A stretch of DNA of 64,000 bases, taken from NCBI GenBank assembly GCA_963578475.1, contig CAUZCL010000021.1:11116-75115 (forward strand), given 5' to 3'. The notes beneath the pieces were generated by a model. That model was not told the origin of the DNA and did no database searches. It saw only the letters and a list, made by a program, of their open reading frames with translations. A program made the translations under genes and the position numbers. Positions 16,770-25,858 of the stretch are shown in pieces; position 1 is the first letter of the stretch, and each line of letters starts with the position of its first letter. This DNA is from SMYC01 sp963578475 (GTDB taxonomy: Bacteria > Acidobacteriota > Vicinamibacteria > Marinacidobacterales > SMYC01).

Positions 16770-18377
16770 ATGGGTGTCATCAAAAGCCAGATCAAGACGA
16801 GCTCCGAAGAGTTCCGGCAGAACGACGAGGCGAACCGCGCCCTCAACGAAGACTTGTCGGAAAAGCTCGAAGCAATCCGAAAAGGCGGCAGCGAGACATC
16901 TCATTTGAGGCACCGCGACCAAGGCAAGCTCTTCGTCCGCGACCGCATCGCGCTCCTCATCGACGAAGGAACGCCGTTTCTGGAGATCTGTGCTCTCGCG
17001 GGCTACGAGCTCTACGACGCCGCCGTTCCCGCAGGAGGGCTCGTCGCTGGGGTTGGTCTCGTGCGCGGACGCCAGTGCATGATCTTGGCGAACGACGCGA
17101 CGGTGAAAGGCGGCACCTATTACCCAATCACCGTAAAAAAGCATTTGCGGGCACAGGAGATCGCACTCGAGAACCGTCTTCCGTGCATCTATCTCGTCGA
17201 TAGCGGCGGTGCCTTTCTTCCGCTCCAGGCGGAAGTCTTCCCCGATCGCGATCACTTCGGCCGTATTTTTCGCAACCAAGCGGTGCTGAGCGCGGCGCGC
17301 GTCCCGCAGATCTCCGCGGTGATGGGTACGTGCACTGCCGGGGGCGCCTACATTCCGGCGATGAGCGATCAATCCGTCATCGTCAACGGAACGGGCACCA
17401 TTTTTCTCGCGGGCCCGCCACTCGTTAAAGCCGCGACGGGTGAAGACGTCTCGGCCGAAGATCTCGGCGGCGCTCGCGTCCACACGGAGATTTCGGGAGT
17501 CGCGGACCACTTTGCGGAGGACGACGAGCACGCTCTCGAGATCTTGCGCGACATTGTGGGCCATCTCGGAGCGCGTCCCGAGGCGGCGTGTTCTCTCGAA
17601 TCTCCCGAGCCTCCCGCCTACGACCCCGACGAGCTTCTCGGCGTTTGGCCGCGCGTCTCGAGAAGGCAAGTCGACGTGCGCGAAGTTCTCGCGCGCCTCG
17701 TCGACGGGAGTCGCTTTTTCGAGTTCAAGCAACGCTACGGGACGACGCTCGTCACCGGATTCGCGCATGTCGAAGGGATGCGCGTCGGCATCATTGCGAA
17801 TAACGGTGTTCTGTTCAGCGAGAGTGCTTTGAAAGCGACCCATTTCATCGAGCTCTGCACCGCGGAAAAAGTGCCGCTTCTCTTCTTGCAGAACATCACT
17901 GGCTTCATGGTTGGCGCGCAATACGAGCGCGGCGGTATCGCGAAAGACGGCGCGAAGATGGTGCACGCGGTCGCCACCGCACGCGTCCCGAAGCTCACGT
18001 TCATCCTCGGGGGCAGCTTCGGCGCGGGTAATTACGGCATGTGCGGGCGTGCTTACGATCCCCGCTTTCTCTGGACGTGGCCCACGAGCCGCATCTCCGT
18101 CATGGGCGGCGAGCAAGCGGCGCAAGTCTTGGTCACCGTCAAGCGCGACCAGCTCGCGCGCAAGAACGAGACGCTCTCGAGCGACGACGCGCGCGCGATT
18201 GTCGATCCGATTCGAGAGAAATACGAGCGCGAAGGCCATCCTCATTATGCCTCCGCGCGCCTCTGGGATGACGGTGTCGTCGACATGCGCGCCACCCGCA
18301 CCGTTCTCGCTCTGAGCCTCGCGGCGGTTTTGAACGCACCGATCGAAGAGACCCGCGTCGGCGTCTTCCGGATGTAG
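16770..18377 (+). CDS. Acyl-CoA carboxylase carboxyltransferase subunit (MccB/AtuC-like)
   Basis: The 535-residue carboxyltransferase beta subunit moves CO2 from biotin to an acyl-CoA. Length and motifs match methylcrotonyl-CoA or geranyl-CoA carboxylase: RDQGKLFVRDRIALL, GTCTAGGAYIPAMSD and GTIFLAGPPLVKAATGE (acyl-CoA site) in the N-terminal half, and GGSFGAGNYGMCGRAYDPRFLWTWP with MGGEQAAQVL (biotin site) in the C-terminal half. Its partner biotin carboxylase is encoded three genes downstream. Presence of AtuA and an enoyl-CoA hydratase points to leucine or acyclic terpene breakdown. Confidence 0.88.
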   Translation: MGVIKSQIKTSSEEFRQNDEANRALNEDLSEKLEAIRKGGSETSHLRHRDQGKLFVRDRIALLIDEGTPFLEICALAGYELYDAAVPAGGLVAGVGLVRGRQCMILANDATVKGGTYYPITVKKHLRAQEIALENRLPCIYLVDSGGAFLPLQAEVFPDRDHFGRIFRNQAVLSAARVPQISAVMGTCTAGGAYIPAMSDQSVIVNGTGTIFLAGPPLVKAATGEDVSAEDLGGARVHTEISGVADHFAEDDEHALEILRDIVGHLGARPEAACSLESPEPPAYDPDELLGVWPRVSRRQVDVREVLARLVDGSRFFEFKQRYGTTLVTGFAHVEGMRVGIIANNGVLFSESALKATHFIELCTAEKVPLLFLQNITGFMVGAQYERGGIAKDGAKMVHAVATARVPKLTFILGGSFGAGNYGMCGRAYDPRFLWTWPTSRISVMGGEQAAQVLVTVKRDQLARKNETLSSDDARAIVDPIREKYEREGHPHYASARLWDDGVVDMRATRTVLALSLAAVLNAPIEETRVGVFRM

Positions 18378-18379
18378 CT

Positions 18380-20230
18380 ATGCCACGAACAAAAACGCTT
18401 CGCATCGCGAATGCCGGCGGCTATTGGGGTGACGACCCCTATGCGATGCGCCGGCAGGTCCAGGGCGACCTTCCCATCGATTACGTCTCGATGGACTTTC
18501 TCGCCGAGATCACGATGAGCATCCTGCAAAAACAGCTCGCGCGCGATCCGAGCGCCGGCTATGCGCGGGACTTCGTCACGCAAGTCGATCCTTTGCTTGA
18601 AGACATCAAGGAAAACGGGATCCGCATCATCACGAATGCGGGCGGCGTCAACCCCAAAGCTTGTGCCGAAGCGCTCTTCGCGGTTGCGAAAAAGCGCGGC
18701 GTCGATCTCAAAGTGGCGGTCGTGGGCGGCGACGACGTCGTTCCCAAGCTCGAGACGCTCGCCCTCGAGAACATGGAGACCGGCGAGGCGCTCGGGGACT
18801 ATCGCGCCAAAGTGCTCTCCGCCAACGCATATTTCGGAGCCATGCCGGTCGTCGCCGCGCTCAAAGAAGATCCCGACATCGTGCTCTCCGGACGCGTCAC
18901 CGATACGGGCATCACACTCGCAGCATTGATCCATGAGTTCGAATGGTCACCCGACGACTACGATCGCCTCGCGCAAGGCATCGTCGCCGCGCATCTCATC
19001 GAGTGCGGCGCCCAAGCAACGGGCGGGAACTTTACCGATTGGGAGAAAGTGTCGAGCTATATCGACGTGGGCTTTCCCATCGTGGAGTTCGAGCCCGACG
19101 GCACGTTCGTCGTAACGAAACATCCCGGCTCGGGAGGCCTCGTGAGCCTCCAGACGGTTCGCGAGCAATTTCTGTACGAGATGGGCCATCCGCAGGTCTA
19201 CATCACCCCGGACGTCATCGCCGACTTCACGACGATGAGTCTCGAGACCAACGGTGAGAATCGCGTGCGCGTTTCAGGCGCCCGCGGACGGGAGCCCACG
19301 GACCAGCTGAAAGTATCGACGGCGCTCGAAGACGGCTTCAAATCCGCGGGGACCCTAATTATCTCGGGCCCCGACGCCCGCGCCAAAGCTGAAATGTTCG
19401 CGTCGATCTTTTGGACGCGGCTCGCGGCTGAGCTCGAGCGTGAAGGCCTGACGCCTTTCGAAGCCACCCATACCGAGTTCATCGGTGACGACGCCACCCA
19501 TCGCGGCCTCACGCCCGAGCACCGCGCCGCGGAGATCTTGTTGCGCCTTGCCGCGCGCGATCATGAACGGAGCAAGCTCGGGATCTTTCGCAAGCTTCTG
19601 CCCGGGCTCATTCTGAGTGGACCCGGCGGCGTGGCGGTCACGGGCGGGGCGCCCCACATCTCGAACGTCGTGCGTTACTGGCCGAGCCTCATCGAGCAAG
19701 CGACGGCGCCGGCGACGCTCGGCGTGTACGAGAACGGGGAGGTCGTCCTCGAGAGAGAAAATCTGAGCTGGCCCGAGACGGGCGGCACGATGGACCCCCC
19801 TGGGGGACTCGACGATCCGCATCCGACGTCGATGCTCGACGCCCTCGCGGGCGACCAAGTGGAAGTTCCACTCATGGCCATCGCCCATGCCCGAAGCGGC
19901 GACAAGGGCGACACCTCCAATATCGGTCTCATCGGTCGGAGTGCGGCGTCTTACGTCTGGCTGCGGGAGCACGTGAGCGCCGAGCGCGTGCGCGGCTGGT
20001 TCGAAGGCATCGTACATGGTGAGGTCCACCGCTATCTTGTGCCGAATCTTTGGGCGCTGAATTTTCTGCTCGATGAATCCCTTGGAGGAGGCGGCACCGT
20101 CAGCCTCTATACCGACGCTCAAGGCAAGACCTACAGCCAAGCGCTTCTGCGCTGCCGGGTGCAGGTCCCTGCAAAGCTTCTCGAGATGATTGCGGCCGAG
20201 GATCGGCCTTCGGGGAAGGAGCTTTCTTGA
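18380..20230 (+). CDS. AtuA-family acyclic terpene utilisation protein
   Basis: A 616-residue AtuA (DUF1446) family protein. The N-terminal domain (about 1-450) opens with RIANAGGYWGDDPYAM and includes IRIITNAGGVNPKAC and VLSGRVTDTGITLAAL. The C-terminal domain (about 500-605) is the ferredoxin-like fold beginning AHARSGDKGDTSNIGLI. AtuA is needed for citronellol/geraniol growth in Pseudomonas, but its reaction is unknown. Here it sits two bases after the carboxyltransferase gene and overlaps the enoyl-CoA hydratase gene, so it belongs to the same acyl-CoA pathway. Many leucine-degrading bacteria carry it in the same setting. Confidence 0.87.
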   Translation: MPRTKTLRIANAGGYWGDDPYAMRRQVQGDLPIDYVSMDFLAEITMSILQKQLARDPSAGYARDFVTQVDPLLEDIKENGIRIITNAGGVNPKACAEALFAVAKKRGVDLKVAVVGGDDVVPKLETLALENMETGEALGDYRAKVLSANAYFGAMPVVAALKEDPDIVLSGRVTDTGITLAALIHEFEWSPDDYDRLAQGIVAAHLIECGAQATGGNFTDWEKVSSYIDVGFPIVEFEPDGTFVVTKHPGSGGLVSLQTVREQFLYEMGHPQVYITPDVIADFTTMSLETNGENRVRVSGARGREPTDQLKVSTALEDGFKSAGTLIISGPDARAKAEMFASIFWTRLAAELEREGLTPFEATHTEFIGDDATHRGLTPEHRAAEILLRLAARDHERSKLGIFRKLLPGLILSGPGGVAVTGGAPHISNVVRYWPSLIEQATAPATLGVYENGEVVLERENLSWPETGGTMDPPGGLDDPHPTSMLDALAGDQVEVPLMAIAHARSGDKGDTSNIGLIGRSAASYVWLREHVSAERVRGWFEGIVHGEVHRYLVPNLWALNFLLDESLGGGGTVSLYTDAQGKTYSQALLRCRVQVPAKLLEMIAAEDRPSGKELS

Positions 20231-21084
20231 AGGACTTTCCCGTCGAGCAGAGCCTCACCGAAGCTTCCACGCTGCGCGTCGAGTCGCTCTCGCTTGGAGT
20301 CAAGCGGATCGTCTTCGCGCGCCCCGACGTGCGAAACGCCTTTGACGAGAGGATGGTTCAAGAGCTCCGCGACGCGCTCGATCAACTCGCCGGAATAGCC
20401 GACGCGCAGCAAATGCGTCTTTTGATCCTCGAAGGTGAGGGCAAGGTCTTCAGCGCCGGCGCTGACCTCGGCTACATGAAGCGGCTCGCCGCGAAGAGTG
20501 AAGCCGAGAGCTTCGAAGATGCAAAGACGCTCGCGCAGCTCTTCTATCGTCTCGCGGATTTCCCGACGCCCGTAATTGCCGTCGTCCAAGGTGCGGCGAT
20601 TGGCGGCGGGCTCGGTCTCGCGGTGTGCGCGGACTACGTGCTCGCCGAGGAAGACGCGCGCTTCGCGACGTCTGAAGTGCTTCTCGGGATCGTGCCGGGC
20701 GTCATCAGTCCTTACATCATCCGGAAGATCGGGCTCGGCGCGGCCGCGCCGATGATGATGACCGGGAAGAGACTCTCGGCGTCGGAAGCGATGGAGCTGG
20801 GTCTCGTTCAGAGCCTCACGCACGCGACTGAGCGAGCCGCGGCGCTTCAAGACGTCGTGCTCGAGTTCCTTGCCGCGGGCCCCGAAGCGGTGCGCCGCAC
20901 CAAAGCGCTCCTTAAAGAGGTGGCGCCTTTGCCCGGCCCCGAGCTCATCGAGTTTACCGCGCGCCAGATAGCGCAAGCTCGCTGCTCGCAGGAAGGCCAG
21001 ATCGGCCTCGAGTCTTTTTTTAGCAAGACGGCGCCGGCCTGGGCCGAGCAGGTAACGCTGCTCAGAAAGTCGTCTTCTCGGTGA
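20227..21084 (+). CDS. Enoyl-CoA hydratase/isomerase (methylglutaconyl-CoA hydratase-like)
   Basis: A 285-residue crotonase-fold protein. The oxyanion-hole segments are EGKVFSAGADLGYM (first) and VVQGAAIGGGLGLAVCADYVLA (second), and the acidic residue of the ATSEVLLGIVPG segment fits the catalytic glutamate. The start (TTG at 20227) overlaps the atuA-like stop and should be treated as tentative because the first 20 residues are not conserved in the family. In the Liu or Atu pathway the hydratase acts on the carboxylated product (3-methylglutaconyl- or isohexenylglutaconyl-CoA). It overlaps the biotin carboxylase gene by four bases. Confidence 0.82.
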   Translation: MKDFPVEQSLTEASTLRVESLSLGVKRIVFARPDVRNAFDERMVQELRDALDQLAGIADAQQMRLLILEGEGKVFSAGADLGYMKRLAAKSEAESFEDAKTLAQLFYRLADFPTPVIAVVQGAAIGGGLGLAVCADYVLAEEDARFATSEVLLGIVPGVISPYIIRKIGLGAAAPMMMTGKRLSASEAMELGLVQSLTHATERAAALQDVVLEFLAAGPEAVRRTKALLKEVAPLPGPELIEFTARQIAQARCSQEGQIGLESFFSKTAPAWAEQVTLLRKSSSR

Positions 21085-23063
21085 AGAAACTCGTCATTGC
21101 CAACCGAGGTGAGATCGCGCGACGCATCCTGCGTTCGGCGCGGGGTCGCGGTTACACCGTTGCCGTGATCTCGACGCCCGAAGACGCCGATGCACTCGTG
21201 CGCCTCGAAGCAGACGATGTCCTCGAAGTCGCGAGCTTTCTCGACGCGGAAGTAATCGTCTCCGCCGCGAAGAAGTGGAACGCGAGCCTTCTACACCCAG
21301 GCTATGGCTTCCTCTCGGAGAACGCCGATTTCGCCGAGGCTGTCGAGAGCGCTTCGATCGAGTTCGTAGGTCCGACCGCCGGTGCTATGCGGCAGCTCGG
21401 CAACAAAGAGAGCGCGAAAGCTCTCGCCGAAGCGAACGCGGTGCTGACGCTTCCTTCCGTGCGCTCGGACGCGCTCGATGAGCTCGAGGCGAGCGGCATC
21501 GAGCCGCCTTATCTCGTGAAGGCGGCCGGAGGCGGAGGCGGTCGCGGGATGCGCATCGCCGAAACTCGCGACGCACTTGCCGCGGCACTCGAGCGCGCCT
21601 CGGAGGAAGCCGCGGCGGGTTTCTCTGACGCCACCGTTTTCATCGAGCGCTTCTTGCCGAACCCGCGCCACATCGAGCTCCAGGTCTTCGGCGATGGCCA
21701 AGGCAAGGGCGTCGTTCTCGGCGAGCGCGAGTGCTCGATGCAGCGGCGCTACCAGAAAGTCATCGAGGAGGCGCCGAGCCCTGTCGTTGATGCGCCTCTC
21801 CGAACCCAGATGGGCAAAGCCGCGCTCACGCTCGTAGAAAAGACACGCTATCGCGGCGCGGGCACGGTCGAGTTTCTCCTCGATGACGATGGCCAGTTTT
21901 ACTTCCTCGAAGTCAATACGCGGCTTCAAGTCGAGCACCCCGTGACCGAAGCGGTCTACGACATCGATCTTGTCAGCGCCCAGCTCGAGCTCGCCGAAGG
22001 CAAGTGGCCGGCCGAGCTCCCCACTCCAGGTTCCGAGCCGATGGAGCCACGTCATTGGTCCATCGAAGCGCGTGTGCTCGCGGAAGATCCTCGCGCGGAT
22101 TTTCTGCCGACGCCGGGGCCGCTCCTCCGCTATCGCGAGCCCTCGGGTGAGGGCGTGCGCGTCGATTCAGGCGTCCGCTCAGGCGGCCGCGTCCACGCGC
22201 AGTTCGACTCGATGATCGCAAAGGTCATCGCCACCGCCGAGACACGCGCCGAAGCCGTCGAGCGGCTCGCGACCGCGCTAGCTTCCTTCGTCGTGCACGG
22301 CACCACGACGAACATCCCGTTTCTTCAAGCGGTTCTCCGGCACCCCGATTTTCGCAGCGGGGATTTTTCCACCCGTTGGATTGGCGATAACCTCGAGGAG
22401 CTCAATCGACCGCTTCTACCGAAACGTCTCGAGGCACGGCTTTCGACGCCCGGCTTTCGCGAGCAGCTCTCTGTAGCGCTTCGCGGCCCGAGAGCCATCG
22501 GCCGTTTCGCGGCGCGTTTTCGCGGGATCGGGAACGACCGCGCGGTCGTTGGTAGCGAGCGCGAGCAGCGTGTAGCCGAGGTCGACGTGGATCCAGTCAC
22601 TGGGCGCGCGACGATCTGGGGCGACGGGATCGCGCACGCTTTGGCGGCGTCGACGATGAACTTGCGCTTTGCCGCGGCGCTCGAAGGCACGATGGATCAG
22701 GCTCGCCGGGAACCTTCGCGCGTGCGCGTCGAGGCCACGGCGACGGTTATCGATCCGAGCCGCTTGGAGCTCAACGTTTTCGGCGAGACCCTTCGTCTCG
22801 AAGACCCGCGTGCGCTCAGCCACCGCCGCATAAAGCTCGCCGCGAGCGACGGAGAAGTGCGTGCGCCGATGGCCGGGAAGGTCCTCGAGATCCGCGTCGA
22901 AGAGGGTGCGATCGTCGAGGAAGGTGAGCTTCTCATCGTCGTGGAATCGATGAAGATGCAGCTCGAAGTCCACGCGCCGATCGCGGGGCGGGTCGAGAAG
23001 CTCCTCGTTACGCCGGGCGAAGTACTCGACGGCCCCGACGTGATGGCCGTCCTCGTGCCTTGA
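21081..23063 (+). CDS. Acyl-CoA carboxylase biotin carboxylase/carrier subunit (MccA/AtuF-like)
   Basis: A 660-residue alpha subunit. The biotin carboxylase part (about 1-445) begins KKLVIANRGEIARRI, with the ATP-grasp glycine loop KAAGGGGGRGM and the FYFLEVNTRLQVEHPVTE catalytic block. The C-terminal biotin carrier domain has ESMKM with K625 as the predicted biotinylated lysine. It starts at GTG 21081, overlapping the hydratase stop. With the beta subunit at 16770 it forms one acyl-CoA carboxylase, most likely methylcrotonyl-CoA specific; geranyl-CoA is the alternative. It ends one base from the convergent TonB receptor gene. Confidence 0.9.
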   Translation: MKKLVIANRGEIARRILRSARGRGYTVAVISTPEDADALVRLEADDVLEVASFLDAEVIVSAAKKWNASLLHPGYGFLSENADFAEAVESASIEFVGPTAGAMRQLGNKESAKALAEANAVLTLPSVRSDALDELEASGIEPPYLVKAAGGGGGRGMRIAETRDALAAALERASEEAAAGFSDATVFIERFLPNPRHIELQVFGDGQGKGVVLGERECSMQRRYQKVIEEAPSPVVDAPLRTQMGKAALTLVEKTRYRGAGTVEFLLDDDGQFYFLEVNTRLQVEHPVTEAVYDIDLVSAQLELAEGKWPAELPTPGSEPMEPRHWSIEARVLAEDPRADFLPTPGPLLRYREPSGEGVRVDSGVRSGGRVHAQFDSMIAKVIATAETRAEAVERLATALASFVVHGTTTNIPFLQAVLRHPDFRSGDFSTRWIGDNLEELNRPLLPKRLEARLSTPGFREQLSVALRGPRAIGRFAARFRGIGNDRAVVGSEREQRVAEVDVDPVTGRATIWGDGIAHALAASTMNLRFAAALEGTMDQARREPSRVRVEATATVIDPSRLELNVFGETLRLEDPRALSHRRIKLAASDGEVRAPMAGKVLEIRVEEGAIVEEGELLIVVESMKMQLEVHAPIAGRVEKLLVTPGEVLDGPDVMAVLVP

Positions 23064-23064
23064 T

Positions 23065-25440
23065 CTAGCGCGATTCGAAGAACGAGAACCGTACACGCGC
23101 GCTCACGAGCCGGGGATGGCCGAAATGGGTCCCACTGAACGGATTCGAGAAGTTATACGCGAAAGCTCGATCGGTCAGGTTGCGCACATCGAGCTGGAGA
23201 TCGACAGCGACACGCCAGCCTTCGAAGAGTTCCACACCGAAGGAGACATCGAAGAGCGTCCTCGCCTTGACGCGACCTCGGTCGAAGTCGACCAGTGCTG
23301 CGCCGCGGCGCTCCATGGCTTCTTCGAGATCGTCATTGTCGAGCTCGAGCGGCGTACCGCTTTCGTGCCGGCCGTAAAATGCTGCCCAGAGACCGCTCGG
23401 GGCGTGCTGGAACGTCACGCCGAAAGCACCGACATTGCGCTGGTCGTGGTCGGGGGTGAAGCGTGTTCCCGGACCGATCTCGATGACCTCTTCGTCTAAG
23501 AACAGTCCGCCGTTGATCGGCCCGACTTGATAGACGAGTGCGTTTCCGTAGCTCACGAAACCGGAAAATCCCTTCTGAAACGGGAAGTCCACCCGCACGT
23601 TGACTCCCGAGGCGGTGCCTTCAGCGACGGAGTTGGGAAAGATGATCGTTGTGCCGAAAAAGAGATTCGGATCGGCGTAGTTCCGCACCGAGCGCCTCCA
23701 GTAAACGGCGTCGAGCGAAGCCCACTTGCCGAGAGCTCGGACGAAGCCGACCTCGAAAGCGTGCTGCCTTTCGGGCGACACTTCGGCGCCGCCGTCGCCC
23801 TCTTCGGTGACGAAGGGCGAGAGAGCACGCGCCTGCTCCGACGAGGAGAGCAGAAGGTTCTCCACTTGGGGTGGCATGAACAGACGGTTGTAGGAGGCGC
23901 GTATCGTCGCGCTCCATTGCGGGATGAAATAGATGGCACCGATGCGAGGGCTGAGTGCGGAAGCGTTCACGAGGACTTCGGTGTGGTCGAACCGCAAACC
24001 GGCATTGATCGTCAGGCGATCGAAGAGCGAGAACGTGTCCTGAAAGTAAAGCGAGAACTGATCGCGCGAGGCAGCATCCTCGAACGTGAAAGGGTTGTTC
24101 CGATCGAAAGCCAGCGCTTCTGCGCTGACGCCAGCATCTTCAGCGGCGTCTTCGTCGGTGATAAAAAACGAAAATAGCTCGCGGGGGGTGACGTGCTGAT
24201 AGTCGATCCCAGCTTTGAGGACGTGCTTGGCGCCGACCGCATGAGTTACGTTTACGAGCACACCGTGTCGCGTGTGCCGGCGGTCCTGCTTCGCCGAAAT
24301 CGGCGTGTCGCCTTCGCTGGGGAAAAGCTCGGCGACGAAAGCGTGGCGATACCATCCGATATCGGTCACGGTGTTGCCGGACGCACTGCGCTGCCAAATT
24401 ACGGATTGGTGATTGTCGCGAAGCACCTGGCGTTGGCGCTGTCCCGCCAATTGTTGCTCGAGTGAGTTGGTGACACGAAAGGCACTTCCGTTGGTCGAGA
24501 TGTCGGCGATGACGAGGTCTTTCGGCGTGGGCCGCCAGTCGAGGCGCGTCGCGAAGCGGAACGCATTGCCGCGATTGTTGAAGTTGTCAGGGTCGACGGG
24601 GTCGAGATAACGCTTGCCGGAGCCGCCATAGGAGAGAGCGAAGAAGGCGCCGACGCTGTCGTTCAGCGCGCCGCCTCCGGTCGCGGCCACCTCGCCGCTT
24701 TGGAGTGATCCGGCTCGAAGCGCGGTGGTGCCGCTCCAGGACTCCCCGAGTCCCGACTTGTGGACGACGTTGATGACGCCGCCCGAGGCATTGCCGTATT
24801 CCACTGGCAGATGACCGTCGAGGATCTCGATGGTTTGAAACGCGTCGGGGTCGAGAGCGCTCGAGAAGAACGTATCGATGCGATCGCTGAGCGGGATACC
24901 GTCGCTGACATACAAGAAGCCGTCATCCACGCCGCGCGAATGCAAGAGGCCGTTATCTTCCGTCGCCCATCCGGGCGCGGTCGCGACGAGCTCCTGCATG
25001 CCGCTTCCCGGGCGCGCTCCGGGCAGACGCTCCATGAACCCTTTGTCGAGCCTCGTCGTCGAGCCGACCTGATCGGGCTCGACGAGCGGGGCCGCCGCGC
25101 GCACCGTGAGCTCTTCACGCGGGCCGGCAATCTCGAGCGCGACCTCGAGTGTTAGGGTTAGGTTCGAGCGCACCGCGATCGTTGTCTCGAATGGTCGGAA
25201 CCCATTCGCGTCGATCCGTACAGCGTATTGGCCGAAAGGCAAGTTGGTGAGCTGAAACTGGCCGCGATCGTCGGTCGTTGCGAAACGTTCGAAATTCGAG
25301 GTGGCGTCGTAAAGAACGACCTGCGCCTCGGCTACAGCCGCCTGTGATGGATCTCGGACAGCGCCCACGAGGGTTCCGATCTGGATCTGTGCCGCATCAG
25401 CCGAGCCTATTGCCAGCACGAGTAGAATCCAGTGACGCAT
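23065..25440 (-). CDS. TonB-dependent outer membrane receptor, Oar-like
   Basis: A 791-residue outer-membrane protein. The ATG at 25440 gives a compact signal peptide (MRHWILLVLAIGSADA), then a carboxypeptidase-regulatory-like beta-sandwich (about 22-105, GTLVGAVRDPSQAAV to YAVRIDANGF), a plug with LHSRGVDDGFLYVSDGIPL and VEYGNASGGVINVVHKSG, and a long 22-strand-type barrel ending in VRFSFF-ESR. This Oar/CarboxypepD_reg architecture is abundant in Acidobacteriota and Myxococcota. An upstream in-frame ATG (25461) lies at the predicted -10 box and is less likely. The substrate is unknown and no transporter is adjacent. The gene stands alone and converges on the carboxylase operon. Confidence 0.88.
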   Translation of the reverse strand: MRHWILLVLAIGSADAAQIQIGTLVGAVRDPSQAAVAEAQVVLYDATSNFERFATTDDRGQFQLTNLPFGQYAVRIDANGFRPFETTIAVRSNLTLTLEVALEIAGPREELTVRAAAPLVEPDQVGSTTRLDKGFMERLPGARPGSGMQELVATAPGWATEDNGLLHSRGVDDGFLYVSDGIPLSDRIDTFFSSALDPDAFQTIEILDGHLPVEYGNASGGVINVVHKSGLGESWSGTTALRAGSLQSGEVAATGGGALNDSVGAFFALSYGGSGKRYLDPVDPDNFNNRGNAFRFATRLDWRPTPKDLVIADISTNGSAFRVTNSLEQQLAGQRQRQVLRDNHQSVIWQRSASGNTVTDIGWYRHAFVAELFPSEGDTPISAKQDRRHTRHGVLVNVTHAVGAKHVLKAGIDYQHVTPRELFSFFITDEDAAEDAGVSAEALAFDRNNPFTFEDAASRDQFSLYFQDTFSLFDRLTINAGLRFDHTEVLVNASALSPRIGAIYFIPQWSATIRASYNRLFMPPQVENLLLSSSEQARALSPFVTEEGDGGAEVSPERQHAFEVGFVRALGKWASLDAVYWRRSVRNYADPNLFFGTTIIFPNSVAEGTASGVNVRVDFPFQKGFSGFVSYGNALVYQVGPINGGLFLDEEVIEIGPGTRFTPDHDQRNVGAFGVTFQHAPSGLWAAFYGRHESGTPLELDNDDLEEAMERRGAALVDFDRGRVKARTLFDVSFGVELFEGWRVAVDLQLDVRNLTDRAFAYNFSNPFSGTHFGHPRLVSARVRFSFFESR

Positions 25441-25451
25441 CTGGGGCCAAA

Positions 25452-25480
25452 ACTCTAGCATGTTGTGCCGCGGATGTGAT
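25452..25480 (-). promoter_or_regulatory. Putative promoter of the TonB receptor gene
   Basis: On the minus strand, ATCACA (25480-25475) and TAGAGT (25457-25452) are 17 bases apart, with TGC just before the -10. The box ends 11 bases before the ATG at 25440, which supports that start over the upstream one. Confidence 0.35.
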
Positions 25481-25577
25481 GCGTCGAGCCAAATGAATTG
25501 AACGGTGCGTCGGCGTCGTGTCGAGATAACCGGGAGTACGAAAGGGCAGCGAGAGAGAGCGTGTGTTCGACGTACGC

Positions 25578-25784
25578 CTAACGAGACTCCGCCAGGGTCA
25601 TCATCCAAATGTCGGCCTCGTCGCTCGTGCCCGAGAAGTAGATCCACTTCTCGGCTCGGAGCGCCTCAAAAGAGAAAGAATCCTTGATTAACCGTAGAGT
25701 CCTCCCCGATGACCACTCCACGGAGCGTTGGTGCACGAATCGCTCTTGAATCCGCGCTATGTCAGCCTCTTGATCAAATAGTTG
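25578..25784 (-). pseudogene. C-terminal remnant of a TolB-propeller (kinase-type) protein
   Basis: The minus strand is open for 68 codons between a TAA at 25787-25785 and a TAG at 25580-25578, with no ATG near its start. It ends in EKWIYFSGTSDEADIWMMTL followed by a short tail, which resembles the terminal blade of TolB-like propellers fused to Ser/Thr kinases or peptidases. Nothing of the rest of the gene is seen between it and speE. I read it as a relic. Too short for certainty. Confidence 0.45.
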
Positions 25785-25858
25785 TTACGGGCGAAGCTCT
25801 ATTCCACTTCCCCTACGCTACCGTCGTCTTTGTCGAGCACCCTATAGAGAGAGCGCCC

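Noticed and set aside
16623..18245. 540-residue minus-strand frame over the carboxyltransferase gene
   Set aside because: Antisense to a conserved enzyme, arginine-rich and without recognisable domains.
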